NCBI RefSeq assembly: GCF_015206895.1
Contig: NZ_JADEXU010000022.1
Coordinates: forward strand, 1 to 64,000
Length of the DNA: 64,000 nucleotides
Source of the DNA: Nostoc sp. LEGE 12450
GTDB taxonomy: Bacteria > Cyanobacteriota > Cyanobacteriia > Cyanobacteriales > Nostocaceae
Reading direction: 5' to 3'
The notes under the pieces were generated by a model. It worked only from the letters and a program-made list of their open reading frames with translations, searched no databases and was not told the DNA's origin. Of the stretch, positions 8,749 to 17,680 are shown piece after piece; the first letter of the stretch is position 1; every line of letters starts with the position of its first letter. Made by a program: the position numbers and the translations under genes.

Positions 8749-11094
8749 TTAAGCAGCAACGAAAATATCTGCATTACTCAGGGACAATCCGGTATTGAGC
8801 GTAGCAATTTGGATTTTAGCGATCGCTCCTGTGCCATCTTGATCGAAGAAGAGAGAACCATTACCTTTGTCGTAAATAAATCTTTGACTACTTGTATTTG
8901 CTGCCGAACCAATGAAAAATTTATTAGCAGCGATCGCCGCATTAGCAACTAGCCCTCCACCAAAACCAGGCGCAGAGACAAAAATCGTATCATCTAGTAC
9001 GCTAAAATCAGTAATCCGGTCGATTCCTTCACTACGAGAATTGAAAGTAAAGCGATCGCTTCCGGTACCACCTGTAAGTGTATCATTGCCAGCACCACCA
9101 ACCAGGATGTCATTACCAGTACCACTATTGAGGGTGTCAATCCCAGCGCCACCATTGAGAGTGTCATTACCAGCACCACCAGTCAGGGTATCATTCCCCG
9201 TACCTCCATCCAGAAGATCATTCCCAACGTCAACTGTTTGAGTTGTAAATTGCAGCGACCAATTATTGAGTCTACCAGTAATTAGACTTTCATCATCCGT
9301 GACTTCTAGTTTCCATGTCCCATTTGGGTTTTGATTGTCAAAAGCAGATAGCAGTTTTTCTGGTTTGAAACTTCCGGTAAAAGGAGCAGTCCCAACTGTA
9401 ATTGATGTTGCTGCCTCATCATCCAATGTCGTGTTGGTGAAATTATTGTCAATACTCCCTACGTCAGTAAACAACTCAACGCGAGTGCCTGTTGGACTAA
9501 TCAGGAATACATCTAAGTCAGAATCCCAGTCGTGGCTAATATTTAAAGTGATGTTGACATCAGCAATTGACCCAGTTAAACCACTGACGGCTAGATTAGA
9601 TTTAATTGTGGATAAATCAGGGATATTGATAGCAGAGGTATTACTAAAGGTCTTAGTTTGGTTGTTAACCCCATCACCAATCAGACTATCATTGCCAGCA
9701 CCACCATATAGGGTGTCATTCCCAGCACCACCATTAAGCTGATTGTTAGCATCGTTACCTGTAATTGTGTTGTTGAGACTGTTACCAGCGCCGTTGATTG
9801 CAGATGTGCCTGTGAGAATGAGGTTTTCTAAATAAGCTGGGCCTAAGTCAAAGGTAAAGGAAGACGCAACTGTATCTGTACCTTCATTAGCGTTTTCATA
9901 GATAGTGTAGTAATTATCACTAGTGACTAAATAGCGATCGTTGCCAGTGCCGCCATAGAGACTATTATTGCCAGTGCCGCCATTGAGCGTATCATTACCA
10001 GCACCACCATAGAGAGTGTCATTGCCAGCGCCGCCATCGAGACTGTCATTTCCAGCTTTTCCATCGATGACATCGTTCCCGCCTTGGCCAGAGAGATAAT
10101 TGTTGTATTCATTCCCCGTTAGAGTGTCATTAAAGTTGCTTCCGATGGCATTTTCAATAACCGATATACCTCCTTGGGAGTTAGCGATCGTAAATCCTCC
10201 TTTAACGCCAATAACTCGACTAAAGAAGCCGCCAGCATTAGGGTCGTTATTCGCCAAAGTAGCATTGTTCAAGTTGATGACGACTGAATTACTTGCCCCT
10301 TGACCAGATATAGTATCTGTTCCGCCTGCATCCCAAATAGAAGACCAATAAGTTCCTGCACCATTAGAGGATGGAAGCACATAGACGTTATTACCTGTGT
10401 TGTATGTCCGATTTATACCGTAAATATGTTGGATAGCTGCAATATCAAATGCCATTGGCCCCGCAGCAAATCCCCAATTCGCGTCATACCCAGGAGAATA
10501 AGAACTTTGAGTATCAACGTAAGACATGATTGTCGTTACAAACTGATTGAGATTCAAGTTGCCAACATCTTCAGCGTTTTCAACACCAGGAAAGATAGAA
10601 GAACTTCCTCCATTATCGTGAGGATGGGCTAATCCCAGAGCATGACCAATTTCGTGAACAAAAGTGTTGTAGTAGTAGCCACCAACTAAGAGATTTGCAT
10701 CAAAATCGTCTTGATAAAACTCCCAGTTAATTAGAACATCTCCTTGCCCAAGCAGGTCAGAAGTTTCTCCTGGGGGCTTTGCTTGACCTAGTACGCCATC
10801 AATGTCCCAAAAAGAAGAATCAACACTATGAAAGGTTAACTCAGCTTGAGGATCATTAAAACCAGAATACTCTAGCTGGAAGTTAGCCACATTAGACCAG
10901 GACTGTACTGCCTTAGTAAAAGCATTTATTTCGGCGTTCTCGAATTTGTAATCCCAAGACTTATTATCAATAAAGGAATAAGTAATTTTTCTATTGTCGT
11001 TTTCAACTTTCCAACGACTGCCCCATAATAAACTGTCTACATAGATTGAACCAGTTTTAGCAACACCACCAGTCGAACCAACAAAATTTGACAT
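8749..11094 (-). CDS. Secreted M10-type zinc metalloprotease with RTX repeats and a P-domain
   Basis: The catalytic domain (about residues 1-235) has the zinc motif HEIGHALGLAH with H147, H151 and H157, and a Met-turn at M190 (TIMSYVDT), as in serralysin-like metzincins. Calcium-binding RTX nonapeptides (GGAGNDTLY type) follow. The first block is at about residues 335-385 and the second at about 440-475. A proprotein-convertase-type P-domain of about 150 residues (ISHDWDSDLDVFL...GTWKLEVTDD) sits next, followed by a third RTX block and a C-terminal domain typical of type I secretion substrates. There is no N-terminal signal peptide, as expected for a type I substrate. No type I exporter is adjacent. 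The likely role is an extracellular, calcium-dependent protease. Confidence 0.9.
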   Translation of the reverse strand: MSNFVGSTGGVAKTGSIYVDSLLWGSRWKVENDNRKITYSFIDNKSWDYKFENAEINAFTKAVQSWSNVANFQLEYSGFNDPQAELTFHSVDSSFWDIDGVLGQAKPPGETSDLLGQGDVLINWEFYQDDFDANLLVGGYYYNTFVHEIGHALGLAHPHDNGGSSSIFPGVENAEDVGNLNLNQFVTTIMSYVDTQSSYSPGYDANWGFAAGPMAFDIAAIQHIYGINRTYNTGNNVYVLPSSNGAGTYWSSIWDAGGTDTISGQGASNSVVINLNNATLANNDPNAGGFFSRVIGVKGGFTIANSQGGISVIENAIGSNFNDTLTGNEYNNYLSGQGGNDVIDGKAGNDSLDGGAGNDTLYGGAGNDTLNGGTGNNSLYGGTGNDRYLVTSDNYYTIYENANEGTDTVASSFTFDLGPAYLENLILTGTSAINGAGNSLNNTITGNDANNQLNGGAGNDTLYGGAGNDSLIGDGVNNQTKTFSNTSAINIPDLSTIKSNLAVSGLTGSIADVNITLNISHDWDSDLDVFLISPTGTRVELFTDVGSIDNNFTNTTLDDEAATSITVGTAPFTGSFKPEKLLSAFDNQNPNGTWKLEVTDDESLITGRLNNWSLQFTTQTVDVGNDLLDGGTGNDTLTGGAGNDTLNGGAGIDTLNSGTGNDILVGGAGNDTLTGGTGSDRFTFNSRSEGIDRITDFSVLDDTIFVSAPGFGGGLVANAAIAANKFFIGSAANTSSQRFIYDKGNGSLFFDQDGTGAIAKIQIATLNTGLSLSNADIFVAA

Positions 11095-11774
11095 CAGTTT
11101 CTCTTTTTCAAAATCAGAACTAGATAGTTATTTCAAGTATTTTGGAGAAAATAAATATAGCTAGGTTTTTACTAAATACAAGCAGAAGTAAAACCCCTTA
11201 TAGCTTCGTATTTTGCCCATTGGTGTGATTATGCTTATAACTAAAGTTACAAACTCATGCACAAAATACAGAATAAAAAAATTACCAAAATTAGTCCTTC
11301 ACCTTTTATGCATTCTTATATGCAAGATTTAGCATCCACATATACATGAACGTGTATGTAAGATTGCAGAAAACTGCATTGTAATTTAGCCAGAATTAGT
11401 GATTAGTCTTGACTCGCTGAAAAATAGCGATCGCGCCTTTACCCGTCAAAGGGCACTCTTAAGATAAGCGAAACGGGCGGTTAGAAACCGCGTTTACACA
11501 AACAAAACCCACCTCCGTGGGTTTCAAAACCTTGATTTGACCTTAGTCTGCGTAGGTGGATGCCTGTATAGCTGCGTACTCCTGCAAAGAAGCAAGCTAC
11601 GCGTCAGCGTGCCGGAGCCTCTATTCCATTCGCCAAGGCTTAAGTTGACACCATGCCCCTGCCCCAATCCTCAATTTTGCGCGATCGCCAACACTAAACC
11701 TTAATAAATCCTTATATTAATAAAAAGCTACTAACTTACGAACCAGTTTTAAACTTTCCTTTATTCCTGGATTT
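11095..11774. other. 680-bp intergenic region with dispersed repeats
   Basis: No gene is visible between the divergent protease and RND genes. The region contains a hairpin CGGTTAGAAACCG near 11480 and a second hairpin, AACCCACCTCCGTGGGTT, at about 11504-11522. Both match a widespread Nostoc intergenic repeat as I remember it. Near 11575-11620 there is a repeat-like stretch (AAGCAAGCTACGCGTCAGC). Promoters for both flanking genes should lie here. Confidence 0.5.
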
Positions 11775-14700
11775 ATGTTTGTCAACACCTTTATCAAACG
11801 TCCAGTCTTAACTACAGTCTGTACGTTTATCATCTTGCTGCTGGGAAGCATTTGTATTCCTATCCTGCCAATTTCTCAGCTACCGGATCTCGCTCCGGTG
11901 CAAATCACTGTTAGCTCCAACAATATTGGTGCGGATGCTCAAACAACAGAAAACACTGTCACCAACATTATCGAGCGACAAATTAATGGTGTTAAAGATG
12001 TATCTTATATATCTTCTAACACGGGTAATGATGGTTCTAGCAATATAACTGTCTCCTTCCCAACTAATGTTAATAGCGATATTGCTCAAGTAAACGTTCA
12101 AAATAAAGAAGCACTTGCTTCACCTCAATTGCCAGATACTGTTCAAAGAACAGGTGTCACCGTTGAAACGGCATCAAGCAGTCTCCTTCTGGTTTATGGG
12201 TTTTACTCAGAAAATAATGAGTATGACAACATTTTTATCAGTAATTATGTCGATCTTTATATTCTCGATCAAATCAAACGACTTCCTGGTGTAGGAAGTG
12301 CCAGGGTTTTTGGGGAACGCAAATATGCCATGCGTCTTTGGCTCGATCCCAACAAGCTTGCCCAACATCAATTAACTCCTCAAGATGTCACAACTGCCCT
12401 GCAACAACAAAATATTCAGGTGGGTGCAGGGGCGATTGGTAAGGAACCAGCACCAGACAATCAAAGCTTTGAATTTGCTTTACGGGCAACCAGTCGATTT
12501 AAAGATGCGGCTGAATTTGAAGATATGGTGCTGAAGGTGAGTCAAGGTGGCACTAATAGTACTAGCAATAGCGCTACGAATAGCACCCTAGTTAAAGTCA
12601 GAGATGTCGGTCGAGTTGAGCTAGGAGCAGAAAACTATCTTGCTGATGCCAAATTTACCATCCCAGGAAATGCTCCCAAGGCAGCCGTGGGTTTGGGGAT
12701 ATATCAACTTCCGGGTAGTAATGCCCTAGATGTTGCTCATGCTGTTGAAGAGCAGATTGTAGCGCTGGAGAAGAGTTTTCCACCTGGACTAAAAGCACAG
12801 TTGGCATTTGATACCACGCCATTTGTGGAAATTTCTTTAGAAGAAGTTCTGCATACTTTGGTTGAGGCGATTATCCTGGTGGTCTTGGTAATTTTCGTCT
12901 TTCTGCAAGATTGGCGTACCACGATCATTCCCACTGTTGCGATCCCCGTTTCCCTGATTGGGACATGCGCGGCTCTCTTGGTTTTAGGATTTCAGATTAA
13001 TACACTGACCTTATTTGGTTTCGTTTTAGCGATCGGGATCGTTGTTGATGATGCCATTATTGTAGTGGAGGCAGTTGCAGTCAAACTGGAGCAGGGCATG
13101 AGGCCCTTTGAGGCAGCTGTCGAAGCTATGAAGGAGTTGACTGGGGCAATCATTGCCACTTCACTTGTACTCATGGCGGTATTCATTCCCGTTGCATTCA
13201 TTCCAGGCACTACAGGGATTGTCTACAAACAATTTGCGTTAACCGTTGCTTGCTCCATTGCCATTTCCACCTTCAATGCTTTAACATTCTCTCCAAGTAT
13301 GGCAGCCATCCTCATGCGCCCTGCTCAGACTGCACGGGGCCCTTTAGGTTGGTTCTTTACGCAATTTAATCGGGGATTTTCTTGGTTCACACGGCGATAT
13401 GTCGGGTTTGTTAGCTACCTTACCCATGTCAAGCCGATTGTAGTTGGAGTTTTCATCACTGGTTTAGTAGCAACGGTTTTAATGTACAGAGCAGTTCCTA
13501 CCGGGTTTATTCCAGAGGAAGATCAGGGTTACTTCTTTGTAATTGTCCAAGGGCCAGATGGGGTTTCTTTGAAGTACACCGAATCTGTTATGGATCGGGT
13601 TGTCAAAGAAGTAACATCGGCTCCCGAAGTTAGAGCTAGTTTTATGATCAGTGGCTTTGGTTTCGATGGTAATGCTTCTAATTTAGGTATTGCCTTTGCT
13701 AATCTGAAACCCTGGAAAGAGAGAGCTAAAGAATCTGAGTCTGTCTATGGCATACTTCAGAGGCTGAACAAAAAGCTCTCGGCTATTACAGAAGCTAGAG
13801 CGATCGCAGTGAATGCTCCTCCGGTTAGAGGGTTAAGTAGTACAGGTGGTTTTGAGTTTATCATTCAAGACCGAACTGGAAGTGCGCCGATTGAAACCCT
13901 AGTTGAGACTGCTCAAAAATTTATTGCAGCCGCAAATAAAAAGCCTGTTTTACAACGAGTTTTTACTCAGTTCACCGCAGACACTCCCCAATTTGACATT
14001 CAGGTAAACCGCAACCAAGCCAAAGCTCTCAATGTAGAGATTAACGACATCTTTGGAGCGTTGCAAACTTACTTGGGGTCGCAATATGTAAATAACTTTG
14101 TCCAAGGACAGCGACAGTATCGAGTATACGTTCAAGCAGATGGGGTTTTCCGCTCTAATCCAGATGATATTGGCAAACTCTATGTTCGCTCTGCAAACGG
14201 GGCGATGATTCCGTTGAGCAGTTTGGTGAAAGTGACTCCCTTTGTGGGGCCGAAAACCATCGCCCACTATAACTTGTACCGATCAATCAAAGTCCAGGGC
14301 GCTCCTGCTTCCGGTTCTAGTTCTGGAGAGGCGATTAAAGCGATGGAGCAAGTAGCAGCAGAGGTTTTACCTCAAGGGTTTGGTTATGAGTGGACAGGGA
14401 CTTATCTCCAGGAGAAGAAATCAGGGGGAGCTACAGGCTTGATTTTTGCTTTAGCGATCGTTATTGTCTTTCTGGTGTTGGCGGCTCAGTATGAAAGCTA
14501 TGTTGACCCAATCATTATTTTGCTGACAGTTCCCCTAGCAGTTTTGGGAGCGATGACGGCGATTTGGCTACGTTCCAATATTTTCATGGCAGGTAGTCTC
14601 TTCCCCAAAGTAGTGGATGATATCTATTGCCAAGTGGGTCTAGTAACTTTGATTGGTCTAGCTGCAAAAAACGCGATTTTAGTTGTGGAATTTGCTAATC

Positions 14701-15092
14701 AGCTGCATGAGCAAGGCATGAGCTACACACGTGCGGCGGTGAAAGCGGGACAAGAGCGTCTGCGACCCATCTTAATGACTTCTTTTGCAGCGCTGTTAGG
14801 ATTTTTGCCCTTGGTGATCTCTCAAGGGGCTGGAGCCAGTAGCCGTTGGTCTTTAGGAACAGCACTCTTTGGAGGGTTGCTGCTTTCAACATTCTTGAGT
14901 TTGTTCTTGGTGCCAATTTTGTATATCCTAGTCAAGACCCTAGCTCAGGCGATATTTTCTCGGAAGCGATCGGGTGGCTCAAAACCTCCGGATTATCCTA
15001 ATGAAACTTCGGGATCTGGACATGAAACTTTACCTACTGGCTTAACTCAGCCAGAGACACAACTTAGGTCTCAGCAGGACGGGATAACCTGA
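11775..15092 (+). CDS. RND-family multidrug efflux permease (AcrB/HAE1-like)
   Basis: The 1105-residue inner-membrane protein has the HAE1 start (MFVNTFIKRPVL...), PISQLPDLAPVQITV, and the large periplasmic loops between TM1-TM2 and TM7-TM8. The TM4 proton-relay motif GIVVDDAIIVVEAV carries the two aspartates equivalent to those of AcrB. The second half has LVTLIGLAAKNAILVVEFANQ and the C-terminal membrane bundle. It exports hydrophobic compounds using the proton gradient, normally with a periplasmic adaptor and an outer-membrane channel. Neither partner gene is adjacent, so they must be encoded elsewhere. The hydrophilic tail after about residue 1060 is longer than in AcrB. Confidence 0.95.
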   Translation: MFVNTFIKRPVLTTVCTFIILLLGSICIPILPISQLPDLAPVQITVSSNNIGADAQTTENTVTNIIERQINGVKDVSYISSNTGNDGSSNITVSFPTNVNSDIAQVNVQNKEALASPQLPDTVQRTGVTVETASSSLLLVYGFYSENNEYDNIFISNYVDLYILDQIKRLPGVGSARVFGERKYAMRLWLDPNKLAQHQLTPQDVTTALQQQNIQVGAGAIGKEPAPDNQSFEFALRATSRFKDAAEFEDMVLKVSQGGTNSTSNSATNSTLVKVRDVGRVELGAENYLADAKFTIPGNAPKAAVGLGIYQLPGSNALDVAHAVEEQIVALEKSFPPGLKAQLAFDTTPFVEISLEEVLHTLVEAIILVVLVIFVFLQDWRTTIIPTVAIPVSLIGTCAALLVLGFQINTLTLFGFVLAIGIVVDDAIIVVEAVAVKLEQGMRPFEAAVEAMKELTGAIIATSLVLMAVFIPVAFIPGTTGIVYKQFALTVACSIAISTFNALTFSPSMAAILMRPAQTARGPLGWFFTQFNRGFSWFTRRYVGFVSYLTHVKPIVVGVFITGLVATVLMYRAVPTGFIPEEDQGYFFVIVQGPDGVSLKYTESVMDRVVKEVTSAPEVRASFMISGFGFDGNASNLGIAFANLKPWKERAKESESVYGILQRLNKKLSAITEARAIAVNAPPVRGLSSTGGFEFIIQDRTGSAPIETLVETAQKFIAAANKKPVLQRVFTQFTADTPQFDIQVNRNQAKALNVEINDIFGALQTYLGSQYVNNFVQGQRQYRVYVQADGVFRSNPDDIGKLYVRSANGAMIPLSSLVKVTPFVGPKTIAHYNLYRSIKVQGAPASGSSSGEAIKAMEQVAAEVLPQGFGYEWTGTYLQEKKSGGATGLIFALAIVIVFLVLAAQYESYVDPIIILLTVPLAVLGAMTAIWLRSNIFMAGSLFPKVVDDIYCQVGLVTLIGLAAKNAILVVEFANQLHEQGMSYTRAAVKAGQERLRPILMTSFAALLGFLPLVISQGAGASSRWSLGTALFGGLLLSTFLSLFLVPILYILVKTLAQAIFSRKRSGGSKPPDYPNETSGSGHETLPTGLTQPETQLRSQQDGIT

Positions 15093-15138
15093 TTTTTACT
15101 ATCCTGTCTCTTTTCTGCCAACTCTACCGTGTAAACGC

Positions 15139-15192
15139 AAGGCTTGCTCTAATTCCCTCCTTTTTAAGGAGGGTTAGAGAGAATCAAGCCTT
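15139..15192. terminator. Long hairpin after the RND gene
   Basis: AAGGCTTG...CCCTCCTT pairs with AAGGAGGG...CAAGCCTT around a very short loop, with a few mismatches in the middle. It begins about 45 bp after the RND stop. It may terminate transcription, but it also resembles dispersed Nostoc palindromes. Confidence 0.55.
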
Positions 15193-15344
15193 AACTCAAG
15201 CATATTGCGCTATGGGCGAAGCCTTCAGTAGTCAGAAAGTGATGTTCATAACATCCTCTAACTCTGTTACCATTTTTTGTAATTTCCTGCTTGCTAAAAA
15301 AGTTAGTCGAATAGAAATTAAGTACTGAGATAAGGAAAAGTGAA

Positions 15345-15782
15345 ATGGGACTTAGCGAAGGACTTTTGAACCCGACCAAAAAAGCGATGGTCGTAGATGA
15401 ATGTTGCAACATGATAGAAGTACAGCTTGCATCCAAGTCAGGTATGAGCGGTATCGCTTTGAAAACTGCCTTTGCTGCTCTTAAAGGAGTCAAGCCAGGG
15501 TATATCCCCTACGTAGTTGAGCAGATCCTGCCGCAGTGCTTCACCGCACTTGATCCCATCTGGAGTGAAGGTGTACAGAAAGGCGATCCAATTGGACACC
15601 TGAGTGCAAATCGCTCTCATACGGCAGATGCGCTACTGGGTGTCACTGATGCTAGAGCCAAAAATGCCAAGCGCCAAATCGTGCGAGGAACCTATGAAAA
15701 ACTTCGCGGTTCAGCCAAAAAGCACGTAGAAGAAGCTATTCCAGACTTAGCCAAAGTAATCGATAATTACACTAAGGTTTGA
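15345..15782 (+). CDS. Small conserved protein, possibly DUF6918-like
   Basis: The 145-residue soluble protein has no signal peptide or membrane helix. It begins MGLSEGLLNPTKK and contains 'LASKSGMSGIALKTAFAALKGVKPGYI', 'ALDPIWSEG' and 'ALLGVTDARAKNAKRQIVRGTYEKLRGSAKKHVEEAIP', an all-helical pattern. From memory, similar proteins with 'SGxSGxAxKxAYxxxK' and 'LLxVTDARA' motifs occur in actinobacteria and cyanobacteria as an uncharacterised DUF. AAGGA 9 nt before the ATG supports the start. It is transcribed alone. No function can be proposed. Confidence 0.75.
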   Translation: MGLSEGLLNPTKKAMVVDECCNMIEVQLASKSGMSGIALKTAFAALKGVKPGYIPYVVEQILPQCFTALDPIWSEGVQKGDPIGHLSANRSHTADALLGVTDARAKNAKRQIVRGTYEKLRGSAKKHVEEAIPDLAKVIDNYTKV

Positions 15783-16010
15783 GGCAGAAGGCAGATCGCG
15801 CAGCGTGTCGCAGACAAAGCAGGAGCAATATTACTTGTAGGATTCGACCCCTCCTAAATTGAAGCCACTGAACTCTCGTAAGAAAGCAGAAAGCTGACAC
15901 AACATTGGGGGTCTGAAACCCAAGACTCTAGCAATTGATAAACGTATGCCGCCATTCGATGCGTCGATAACTGGCATACGGAGCAGATATTAGACATCTT
16001 CGAAAATAAA

Positions 16011-16041
16011 TGTAGAGACGTAGCACTGCTACGTCTCTACA
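16011..16041. repeat. Perfect 15-bp inverted repeat (TGTAGAGACGTAGCA family)
   Basis: TGTAGAGACGTAGCA is followed after a single C by its exact reverse complement TGCTACGTCTCTACA. This element is a frequent dispersed palindrome in Nostoc-type genomes as I recall. Confidence 0.8.
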
Positions 16042-16233
16042 AGGGTTCTGGATAAAACATATTTGATTGCTGGAGATGTTTATTATGCTTTTAGTACGAA
16101 GGTGTCTGGCTAAGGTCTTAAAAATAACATATCTGCTAAACTTCCTGATATTTTCCGAGTTAGCTTGAAACAGCAAATAATCAGAAACTATAGCAATCCG
16201 ATTTGATTTGATTTCTAAACTTATTTGTGTAGG

Positions 16234-16260
16234 AGGCAATAGGCAATAGGCAATAGGCAA
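16234..16260. repeat. Heptamer tandem repeat (AGGCAAT)n
   Basis: Nearly four direct copies of AGGCAAT. Short tandem repeats with a 7-bp unit (STRR sequences) are characteristic of heterocystous cyanobacteria. Confidence 0.9.
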
Positions 16261-16345
16261 GAAGGCTCTTTGAGTTGTACTGAATTTTTTCAGAAATCAA
16301 ATATGAGTCCTATATCTGAATTATTGTTTTAATAGGCTTGCAATT

Positions 16346-17257
16346 ATGAAAAAACTTACCGTTTTTCGATACCGCACTTATGGACTAATTGGGTTAATAT
16401 CTTTAACCACCGTATTAAGTACAACTACATCTGCCCTAACACAGCTAGCAAGCGATTCCCCAATTGGGCAAACTCCTATCCCTGCTTCTAACTTAATCTG
16501 GCCGACTCAAGGGTTTATTTCTCAAGGCTTTCGCAAATATCAACATGAAGGAATTGATATTGCAGGGGCATCTGGAACTCCAGTTGTTGCTGCTGCATCG
16601 GGTACTGTTGTAAAAGCAGGTTGGGATAATTGGGGGTTAGGCAATGCCATAACTATTAAACATCTTGACGGTAGCACTACTGTTTATGGTCATAATCGCC
16701 GTTTGCTGGTGAGCAAGGATCAACAGGTCATTCAAGGTCAAATTATTGCTGAGATGGGATCTACAGGCAATAGTACAGCACCTCATCTCCATTTTGAAGT
16801 GCATCCAAATGGTCGAATAGCAGTTGATCCCCTTCGTCTATTGACATCTTTAACTGCAAGTGTTTCCCCTGCTTCTAAAATTCAGCAAGTGGATAATCCG
16901 AACCGCCCAGTCTCGACAACCTCTGTGGCAAAGCAAGTTTCACCTCCATTGCCTCCAATAGGTTTTGCACCTATAAGCAGTGATACTAAGTGCAATGGAG
17001 TTACCATTATTGATGGTGAGACTGCAAATATTCATGTAAAGGTCTGTGAAGAAAATGGCCAGTTATTTTATATTGGGCAGTTGAAGCAAGACCCAAGCAA
17101 GCCTATAAAAATAGCAGCTTTGAATATTGGTAAAGGCAGATATCGAGCAGATAATGGTAGTTTTTATTATTTAGTCAGCCCTGAAAGAGTGGAAGTTTGG
17201 CGAAATGGCACTCAAATGCGTTCTGACAAATTTTATACTTTAACAAAATCACCATAA
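16346..17257 (+). CDS. Secreted M23 (LytM-type) peptidase
   Basis: The 303-residue protein has an N-terminal signal-peptide-like segment (MKKLTVFRYRTY then a hydrophobic stretch, about residues 1-35). The peptidase domain (about 48-170) carries the zinc ligands of the family: H67-x3-D71 in HEGIDIAG, and H147-L-H149 in HLHFE. This fits a cell-wall endopeptidase, or a LytM regulator of one, acting in the periplasm. A C-terminal domain (about 215-303, with two cysteines at CNG and KVCEE) is not one I recognise. All zinc-ligand positions are intact, so it is predicted to be active. It is flanked by repeats and transcribed alone. Confidence 0.9.
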   Translation: MKKLTVFRYRTYGLIGLISLTTVLSTTTSALTQLASDSPIGQTPIPASNLIWPTQGFISQGFRKYQHEGIDIAGASGTPVVAAASGTVVKAGWDNWGLGNAITIKHLDGSTTVYGHNRRLLVSKDQQVIQGQIIAEMGSTGNSTAPHLHFEVHPNGRIAVDPLRLLTSLTASVSPASKIQQVDNPNRPVSTTSVAKQVSPPLPPIGFAPISSDTKCNGVTIIDGETANIHVKVCEENGQLFYIGQLKQDPSKPIKIAALNIGKGRYRADNGSFYYLVSPERVEVWRNGTQMRSDKFYTLTKSP

Positions 17258-17680
17258 AGTTAGTATTTAATGTTTGACTATGGCTTGAGTTGATTAATTT
17301 GCTCAGTGATTCCATAGCTATCTATATATTGCTATAGAAATTATCACTTGTGATGCGGGGCTTGCTTTTGTTTAAGTCCAGTTAAAAGAGATAACCAGGG
17401 CGTAGGATGTCACTTATGCTGCTGACAGGGATATGTTCAGCTTAACCAAATTTACGTTTGATAATTATCAATCGCATTTGGTCATAAGTAATTTCCTATC
17501 GCTCTGGTGCTTGTTTGGCGGTGAAGTTTCGCCAAAAGTATAAAAGTAAAGGGCTTTTCAAGCCTATAACAATCGTTACTATTTTGCTGTATGAATGGAC
17601 ACAATTTTTGCTAGCTTTCAAATTTCTTCAAGCCTGATATAACACCAACTCGCAATGCTCGTTAAAAAGAAAGTGCCAAA
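17258..17680. other. 423-bp intergenic region between convergent genes
   Basis: The only clear structure is a 7-bp inverted repeat TTTGGCG...CGCCAAA around 17514-17536. It could be part of a terminator between the convergent peptidase and MscS genes. Confidence 0.4.

Larger units (their letters stand above)
15783..16345. other. 563-bp repeat-rich intergenic region
   Basis: This region contains an imperfect hairpin bounded by CGTATGCC and GGCATACG (about 15943-15980), the perfect palindrome at 16011-16041 and the heptamer tandem repeat at 16234-16260. No coding frame is convincing. Confidence 0.6.

Noticed and set aside
11095-11774. tRNA or structured RNA gene
   Set aside because: No T-loop/anticodon-like cloverleaf was seen; the hairpins belong to dispersed repeats.
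16234-16260. CRISPR-like array
   Set aside because: The units are only 7 bp and contiguous, without spacers.
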